Below, one piece after another: positions 63,702 to 64,000 of a DNA stretch of 64,000 nucleotides. The stretch is from Chroogloeocystis siderophila 5.2 s.c.1. Its GTDB lineage: Bacteria > Cyanobacteriota > Cyanobacteriia > Cyanobacteriales > Chroococcidiopsidaceae. The stretch covers positions 124,001-188,000 of the forward strand of contig NZ_MRCC01000010.1 of NCBI RefSeq assembly GCF_001904655.1. The letters run 5' to 3'. Within the stretch, counting starts at the first letter, position 1. Every line of letters begins with the position of its first letter. A program made the translations under genes and the position numbers. The notes below the pieces were generated by a model. It was not told where the DNA came from. It did not search any database and worked only from the letters and a program-made list of their open reading frames with translations.

Positions 63702-63742
63702 TTTTGCAGCACTCGTTGCTACGCACTTAACGAGTGGCAAAA
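63702..63742. repeat. long inverted repeat between the isomerase and the edge gene
   Basis: TTTTGC-AG-CACTCGTT (63702-63717) and AACGAGTG-GCAAAA (63729-63742) pair over 14 positions with a two-base bulge, enclosing an 11-base loop. It lies 125 bases after the isomerase stop and 112 before the next ATG; a T tract is lacking, so a regulatory hairpin or mobile palindrome is as likely as a terminator. Confidence 0.5.
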
Positions 63743-63853
63743 CTATGTGATTTAGTAGTTTCACAAAGTTTTCAAAATTTACCACAGCCAATTGTATTCA
63801 ATGTGTCTTTCCTCGACTGCGATCGCAGGGTTTCTAGCTCTCATGAGGTTTCT

Positions 63854-64000
63854 ATGATTACGACAGATGAAATTAAAAACTTGATGTGGGATAAAGTACC
63901 CTTATCGTGTTTAAGTTCTGAAGAACAAGTTCAATTCCAACATCAAGCGGAGACGCGTAGCTATATACTCGGTGAAATTATTTGGTCTACCGACGGCGAA
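63854..64000 (+). CDS. start of a gene, possibly a cyclic-nucleotide-binding-domain ABC exporter
   Basis: Only 49 residues are present before the right edge, so this is partial. The ATG at 63854 opens MITTDEIKNLMWDKVPLSCL followed by SSEEQVQFQHQAETRSYILG and EIIWSTDGE. The pattern (polar helix, P-L-x-x-L, then a Y-x-L-G-E-x-I-W strand) is that of the regulator-like domain at the N-terminus of HetC-type peptidase-containing exporters. Identity depends mainly on context, as the isomerase upstream is of the kind found beside such exporters. Confidence 0.45.
   Translation, partial: MITTDEIKNLMWDKVPLSCLSSEEQVQFQHQAETRSYILGEIIWSTDGE

Noticed and set aside
1-64000. tRNA, rRNA, tmRNA, CRISPR array, prophage, transposase genes
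   Set aside because: Spacers were scanned by eye for tRNA T-loops, regular direct repeats and transposase motifs; nothing convincing was found. A tRNAscan and CRISPR search would be decisive.

Overview
The window looks like the chromosome of a cyanobacterium. HIP1 octamers (GCGATCGC) are scattered through most genes, and there are typical cyanobacterial genes: gun4, ictB, gap2 (Calvin-cycle GAPDH), crtD, Uma2-type proteins, a WGxxGxxG small protein, a cobalamin riboswitch and GAF-rich giant sensor kinases. A unicellular Chroococcidiopsis/Gloeocapsopsis-like relative is my guess; no rRNA or other taxonomic marker lies in the window, so the genus is not supported by sequence. I see no tRNA, rRNA, CRISPR array, prophage or intact insertion sequence.

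Layout. 1-6.2 kb: end of an unknown repeat protein, an ABC exporter, a MocA-like nucleotidyltransferase, a Uma2 protein, a desaturase/SDR fusion and hisC. 6.2-11.4 kb: a purine-oxidation operon on the minus strand (uraD, FAD subunit, fused Fe-S/Mo subunit, xdhC). 11.5-12.9 kb: gene graveyard (broken Uma2 gene, P450 fragment, another relic) plus a possible 33-residue membrane peptide. 12.9-20.4 kb: Cys-rich copper-storage-like protein, icd, gun4, a GAF pseudo-histidine kinase, ictB, small secreted protein, smpB. 21-30.4 kb: secreted AGE-like protein, then housekeeping genes ispD-thiL, gap2, nadD, murC-murB-ybaB and a low-molecular-weight phosphatase. 30.6-33.4 kb: a response regulator and ureD-ureA-ureB without ureC. 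33.6-34.8 kb: a frameshifted envelope protein gene.

35-43 kb holds a signalling island: STAS antagonist, receiver-PP2C phosphatase, anti-sigma-type kinase and an 1872-residue hybrid histidine kinase, which together resemble a partner-switching module. 43.2-44.7 kb: formamidase and a zinc-ribbon protein behind a candidate NtcA box. With the xanthine dehydrogenase and urease genes this suggests salvage of nitrogen from purines, urea and amides.

44.8-53.9 kb is the most interesting region, a metal/corrinoid uptake locus with two separate control points. A cobalamin riboswitch precedes a three-gene unit (DUF1636 Fe-S-like protein, unknown protein, methyltransferase). A near-perfect Fur box precedes the TonB receptor, [2Fe-2S] protein, binding protein, permease and ATPase. 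54-64 kb: crtD, a second ABC exporter, a DnaJ-pentapeptide protein, a glutamine synthetase relic, two unknown proteins, a membrane glycosyltransferase. At the right edge a parvulin-like isomerase precedes the start of what may be a CNB-containing exporter, with unusual tandem hairpins in the long spacer upstream.
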